Positions 46,562 to 49,864 of a stretch of 49,864 nt of DNA are shown piece by piece (position 1 is the first letter of the stretch; each line of letters starts with the position of its first letter). The notes beneath the pieces were generated by a model that saw nothing but the letters and a program-made list of their open reading frames with translations, searched no databases and was not told the origin of the DNA. Position numbers and translations under genes: made by a program. Source of the stretch: Halopseudomonas oceani (lineage in GTDB: Bacteria > Pseudomonadota > Gammaproteobacteria > Pseudomonadales > Pseudomonadaceae); NCBI RefSeq assembly GCF_002903165.1, contig NZ_PPSK01000021.1, forward strand, positions 1-49,864. The letters run 5' to 3'.

Positions 46562-47433
46562 AGTACGCCCTCATCAGTCAGCTATCCGCAGACTATTCCG
46601 TTCGCCGGCTTTGCCTGACCCTGAAAGTACATGCCAGCGGTTACTACGCCTGGCTGGCTGAACCGAAGTCGGCACGAGCCAAGGATGACCAACGTCTGCT
46701 TGGCCTGATCAAGCACTCGTGGCTAGAGAGCGGTGGCGTTTACGGCTACCGCAAAATCCACGACGACCTGCGTGAGCTTGGAGAAGCATGCGGCAAGCAT
46801 CGTGTTGCTCGACTGATGCGCCTGGAAGGGCTGCGCTCACAGACAGGGTATCGTCGTCGACCGGGCCGCTATGGCGGCAAGCCTCCAGCGGCCTCACCGA
46901 ATCATCTGGAGCGTCGGTTCAATGTCACCGAACCCAACAAGGTCTGGGTCACGGACATCACCTACATCCGCACCTATGAGGGCTGGTTGTATTTGGCGGT
47001 GGTGCTCGATCTGTTCTCGCGGCAGGTAATCGGTTGGTCAATGAAGCCGCAGATGACCAGCGACCTGGCTATTGATGCGTTGCTAATGGCCGTTTGGCGC
47101 CGCAAGCCAAAGCAGGGGGTGATGATTCACTCAGACCAGGGTAGCCAGTTCAGCAGCGGAGACTGGCAGAGCTTTCTGAAAGCCAACAACTTGCTTGGCA
47201 GCATGAGTCGACGTGGCAACTGCCATGACAACGCGGTAGCGGAAAGCTTTTTCCAACTGCTGAAGCGGGAACGGATTAGGCGAAAGATCTACAGCACTAG
47301 GCAGGATGCTCGCGCTGACGTGTTCGACTACATCGAGATGTTTTACAACCCAAAACGCCGACACGGTTTCAACAACCAGCTGTCACCGGTAGAGCTTGAA
47401 AGGCAACATTTACTGAGCCTGGAAAGTGTCTAG
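46552..47433 (+). CDS. IS3-family OrfB transposase (DDE)
   Basis: A 293-residue frame opening at GTG 46552 inside the end of orfA, normally expressed as an OrfAB fusion by the frameshift at 46522-46528. The HTH_21 part carries SGGVYGYRKIHDDLRELG. The catalytic core has Asp in VWVTDITYI, Asp in MIHSDQGSQFSS and Glu in CHDNAVAESFFQLLKRE; it ends with YNPKRRHGFNNQLSPVELE. All motifs are intact, so the element may be active. Confidence 0.93.
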   Translation: MRLKYALISQLSADYSVRRLCLTLKVHASGYYAWLAEPKSARAKDDQRLLGLIKHSWLESGGVYGYRKIHDDLRELGEACGKHRVARLMRLEGLRSQTGYRRRPGRYGGKPPAASPNHLERRFNVTEPNKVWVTDITYIRTYEGWLYLAVVLDLFSRQVIGWSMKPQMTSDLAIDALLMAVWRRKPKQGVMIHSDQGSQFSSGDWQSFLKANNLLGSMSRRGNCHDNAVAESFFQLLKRERIRRKIYSTRQDARADVFDYIEMFYNPKRRHGFNNQLSPVELERQHLLSLESV

Positions 47434-47458
47434 GAAAGCCGGGGCGATTCACCTGGTC

Positions 47459-47582
47459 CTGTCCACAAAAAGTAGACACTGTTTATGCGCATTTTCGCTC
47501 AAACTCTGCTGGACTTATATTACCGAGTGCAGAGTGTCGATGTTTGCGACTATAAAAGATCTCAATGTACTCGAAGATACCG
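47459..47582 (-). mobile_element. Remnant of a second IS3-family element
   Basis: On the minus strand this reads as the end of another OrfB: FEYIEIFYSRKHRHSALGN then ISPAEFERKCA and stop. The terminal repeat TGTCCACAAAAAGTAGACAC follows. The rest of that element is gone. It is directly abutted by the intact IS (ending 47451) on one side and by ginD on the other. Confidence 0.8.
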
Positions 47583-47599
47583 GTGGCGGCGCTATGTAA

Positions 47600-48022
47600 T
47601 CATTTTGCATTCAGCGGACTAACGTTACTTGGAGGTCTTCCTGCTTGAAGGCGCTCATTCTCCCGTAAAAGTTCCAGTATCAGTGCATCTGCATTCGCTA
47701 GAAGGTTTAGTGCTCTGTCTCGCTGTTCCTTCATTGATGCAAGTCTCTCCCTAAGCCCACGATTCTTGCCACGTTGAGACTGACCAGATTGCATTCGCTG
47801 GTTGTTATCTGATACCCAGTTTTGAATGCTTTCGACCAGTGCAGGGAAGCGCGATTTTTTTAAAGCAGAAGGATCAACCCCTGCTTCGCGAGCCACATTA
47901 TTTTGCGTTACAGCAGAGCCTTTTGGAATAATGAGAGGTTGGTTAACTTTCAACCTTTCAAAAGCTTGGCGGAACGCCCCTTCAGCACGGCTCATAGGCT
48001 TCTCATGAGAGGTTGATGACAT
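47600..48022 (-). CDS. ginD: GinD-like small protein of the GInt recombination module
   Basis: A 140-residue protein with a helix-turn-helix-like N-terminal half (EGAFRQAFERLKVNQP, then NNVAREAGVDPSALKKSRFPALV) and a coiled-coil C-terminal half (ERLASMKEQRDRALNLLANADALILELLRENERLQ). GInt islands are defined by four genes, ginABCD: three large tyrosine recombinases and a small HTH protein. The order, size and 20-base overlap with ginC fit. The start at 48022 has GGAG ten bases upstream; 48031 is an alternative. It ends close to an IS3 remnant. Confidence 0.65.
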   Translation of the reverse strand: MSSTSHEKPMSRAEGAFRQAFERLKVNQPLIIPKGSAVTQNNVAREAGVDPSALKKSRFPALVESIQNWVSDNNQRMQSGQSQRGKNRGLRERLASMKEQRDRALNLLANADALILELLRENERLQAGRPPSNVSPLNAK

Positions 48023-49864
48023 TAATTGCATTCTCCACTGCTAGTTTTTGTATGGAAAGTGAAGTCTCTAAGGGGCTTCCTTCCTCAGCTCCGCTCAGTC
48101 GTGTTTGCAGATTGTCCCGCAAAGCCTGAATTCTGGGCAGCATGTTTTTGTCATAGAGTGCGGACTCACAAGGTTGACTACCATTTAGCCCTCCGCACCT
48201 AGCAACATGCTCAAATCCACCATACTCGCATGGCCCGTCGTTCATGCACGCGCCTAAAAACATAGGACGATAATTTATTCGCCCTTTTCTTGCCTCAGAC
48301 ACAAGGGCTTTATGGTCTTTTTCTGAAATGGCTGCGAGCAATTGTTCTTTGCGCTTTTCACCGTGGGGGCTAATGAATCTCGGCGATGTTACTAGCGTTA
48401 CCTCTTTCGCAAGCATTTCATAGATCGTTCTAACGTATTCATTCACCGCAGAACTATTCAGACCAAATCGAAGGTGATAATGACCACTGCCGTAGTAACG
48501 AGTCATTGCCCGAGTGGCGTGCTTCAACTGGTACTGCATGGCGCTCTCAGAAACTATGCCGGAACCTGCCATGTTAACCGCTCCGGTTCGGCGAAGCTGG
48601 TGCCACCCCAGGGACCATTCATTGCCGACAAAATACTCTTTAGGGTTCAATGATGGCGTGATTAGAAGTGCAGACTCAAGGTCCCTGTCTGTGATTCGCA
48701 TTTCGCTAGGATCAAATAACTTGGTGTTTTTTTGAAGCGTTGCCACGTATGAGCTTACCGTGGGTCTGATATCTTGCGTATATTCAAATCCCTTGGATTT
48801 TTTTCTCCAGGGTTCATAGGGGCGCTGATAAAGGTAAGGGTCAGATGTGTCGGAAGCACTAATTGGGACGTTGGGGTTCAGTACAGCGCACTGGATTCGT
48901 AATTTAGCAACGATTGATAGAGCGTCTATTGCTAGTTTAGCCGATGGTGCCGTAATCCACCTTGCATCGTCATCGTGTATGGTCTTCGTTGTGACGCCTG
49001 TTAGAATGTATATGTCTTCTCCAGTATTCTCATCTCTTTCAATGGAAAGGGAGTTGGTCTTTAGTGAGAATGATTCTTCGATCCGCATTAGAGAGAAGTT
49101 GACCAGATAAGCAGTGCCAACCAAACTGATTAAATTGAAGTACGCTGAAAATGATGCGGCTCCGCCTTTTTTCATTCTGGGGACCCAGCGTTCTAAAAGT
49201 TCCGTAATGCCAAACTTGTCGGATACTTCAAAGAAGGTTTTGAAGTATATGGCTTCTGGGTGCTTTTTATGGTGGCGCTTGTTATTGACATTGAAAGGCC
49301 TTAAGTGGGCTGGGAAATCCTGCGAACAGGCTTTCGCCAATGAGCCTGCATTGTGCGCATAAGTATCCAGGCAAAATTTAAAACAGTTGGCAATTGCCTC
49401 CCGATTAGCCATAAAATCTTCAAGGCAGGCTCTCAATCGCGAGGCCTGATAAAGCCATATGCGAGGAGGTATGTAAGGCGTTTGTTTGACTTTGTCGTTT
49501 TTTTCTATTGTTACTGCGATTTTACCGATGTCCCATGGCGTCAAGAGATAAAAGCCGAGTTCGTCTCTGGACTCCCAGATCTCGTGAGCTATCATAATCA
49601 CGGTTTTATTTCTGCCTTTTGATGCTTCCGTGAAAATTTTATTCTGAACTGCGGGGAATTTATAAAGATCTAGCGCTGAAACCCCCTCTTTGGAACAGGC
49701 TACGAACATTGGTCGAAGAGCGGTATATATCGCCATGAGGCGCCGGGGCTTTCTGATCTTTCCGGGTCGATAGAGCCACCAAATTATTATGAGCTTAAAT
49801 GTTAGGCTGTTTTCTGGTGTGTTTCCAAAGTCATCTTTTCGCCTGGGTGTATCTCCAAAATTGA
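48003..49864 (-). CDS. ginC: GinC-like large tyrosine recombinase, start outside the window
   Basis: At least 620 residues, still open at the window edge: the frame upstream of the ATG at 49736 stays coding-like (TPRRKDDFGNTPENSLTF, WWLYRPGKIRKPRRL) and that ATG has no ribosome site, so the true start lies to the right. The C-terminal catalytic domain carries WHQLRRTGAVNMAGSGIV (His-x2-Arg type) and YQLKHATRAMTRYYGSGHY with the nucleophile Tyr region. A Cys-rich tail (CMNDGPCEYGGFEHVARCGG) follows. Base composition looks richer in A+T than the ars and ptx blocks. As a GInt recombinase it would help integrate the island into comM. Confidence 0.75.
   Translation of the reverse strand, partial: NFGDTPRRKDDFGNTPENSLTFKLIIIWWLYRPGKIRKPRRLMAIYTALRPMFVACSKEGVSALDLYKFPAVQNKIFTEASKGRNKTVIMIAHEIWESRDELGFYLLTPWDIGKIAVTIEKNDKVKQTPYIPPRIWLYQASRLRACLEDFMANREAIANCFKFCLDTYAHNAGSLAKACSQDFPAHLRPFNVNNKRHHKKHPEAIYFKTFFEVSDKFGITELLERWVPRMKKGGAASFSAYFNLISLVGTAYLVNFSLMRIEESFSLKTNSLSIERDENTGEDIYILTGVTTKTIHDDDARWITAPSAKLAIDALSIVAKLRIQCAVLNPNVPISASDTSDPYLYQRPYEPWRKKSKGFEYTQDIRPTVSSYVATLQKNTKLFDPSEMRITDRDLESALLITPSLNPKEYFVGNEWSLGWHQLRRTGAVNMAGSGIVSESAMQYQLKHATRAMTRYYGSGHYHLRFGLNSSAVNEYVRTIYEMLAKEVTLVTSPRFISPHGEKRKEQLLAAISEKDHKALVSEARKGRINYRPMFLGACMNDGPCEYGGFEHVARCGGLNGSQPCESALYDKNMLPRIQALRDNLQTRLSGAEEGSPLETSLSIQKLAVENAINVINLS

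Larger units (their letters stand above)
46221..47451 (+). mobile_element. Intact IS3-family insertion sequence, 1231 bp
   Basis: The terminal inverted repeats start TGAATCGCCCC on the left (46221) and, inverted, on the right (47451), with further matches to TAGACAC. Two overlapping reading frames encode OrfA and OrfAB. No direct repeat is seen at the two sides (CATT before, CCTG after), so it probably took part in an adjacent deletion or recombination. An identical right terminus is left as a scar at 7200-7222. Confidence 0.9.

Noticed and set aside
46211..47461. Target duplication around the intact IS3 element
   Set aside because: Flanking bases (CATT and CCTG) do not match, so no 3-4 bp duplication can be claimed.

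Overview
The window reads as one large accessory island in a Pseudomonas (stutzeri/aeruginosa-like) chromosome. Evidence: the phosphite operon matches the Pseudomonas stutzeri PtxD residue pattern I remember, ArsJ/GAPDH, ISPpu12-like and REP elements are Pseudomonas-typical, and the left edge is the C-terminal part of the competence gene comM. The comM fragment stops abruptly around position 372-384 inside its conserved CPCGY motif. The right edge carries two genes (partial ginC and ginD) that look like the recombination module of a GInt-type genomic island. I infer that the island inserted in comM and that both its right junction and ginA/ginB lie beyond the window.

Layout from left to right: (1) 394-494, inverted TGGACAT repeats next to the junction. 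(2) 682-7114, a Hachiman anti-phage operon (hamA, hamB) extended by a DUF3223 gene and a RelE-like/UvrD-like fusion. (3) 7200-8496, a TIR-domain gene with a partner gene cut off by the scar of an IS3-family element. (4) 8905-12246, nickel/cobalt handling (RcnR-like repressor, RcnA-like exporter, His-rich secreted protein, HupE-like protein, membrane-anchored protein). (5) 12474-15346, a membrane-anchored polysaccharide deacetylase and a secreted partner. (6) 15855-16475, a lone small tyrosine recombinase between inverted repeats. (7) 16509-20899, ptxABCDE: phosphite uptake and NAD-dependent oxidation to phosphate. (8) 21266-30690, two facing arsenic operons covering arsenate reduction, Acr3 efflux, organoarsenical oxidation and GAPDH/ArsJ arsenate efflux. 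(9) 32637-36813, a metallo-beta-lactamase-fold protein coupled to an E2-E1-JAB triple fusion, convergent with a four-helix membrane protein. (10) 37231-43071, a complete ISPpu12-like transporter insertion sequence (decayed ISL3 transposase, lspA, lnt, ZIP, CDF, MerR regulator) with an 8-bp target duplication. (11) 43208-46177, an HTH regulator divergent from a winged-helix/SF2-helicase pair, plus an orphan chimeric antitoxin. (12) 46221-47582, an intact IS3 element next to the remnant of another. (13) 47600-49864, ginD and partial ginC.

The most striking pattern across the island is a roughly 60-bp imperfect palindrome. It has GACCGCTT-TGGCCGA / CGGCCAAAAGCGGTC arms and a TGCCTGT core. Whole or half copies lie at 605, 7093, 8685, 12374, 15779, 16503, 21175 and 31571, at the boundaries between functional modules, and two of them flank the lone tyrosine recombinase. 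This looks like a cassette architecture in which single-function modules are separated by a recombination-site-like repeat. It is the strongest candidate for an undescribed system here. The metallo-beta-lactamase/E2-E1-JAB module and the HTH/winged-helix/helicase module are further candidates.

Functionally the island combines phage defence with metal/metalloid resistance (As, Ni/Co, Cd/Zn/Pb-type) and phosphorus scavenging. The ptx and ars blocks sit side by side, which makes sense physiologically because arsenate enters by phosphate transporters and phosphite gives phosphate by another route.
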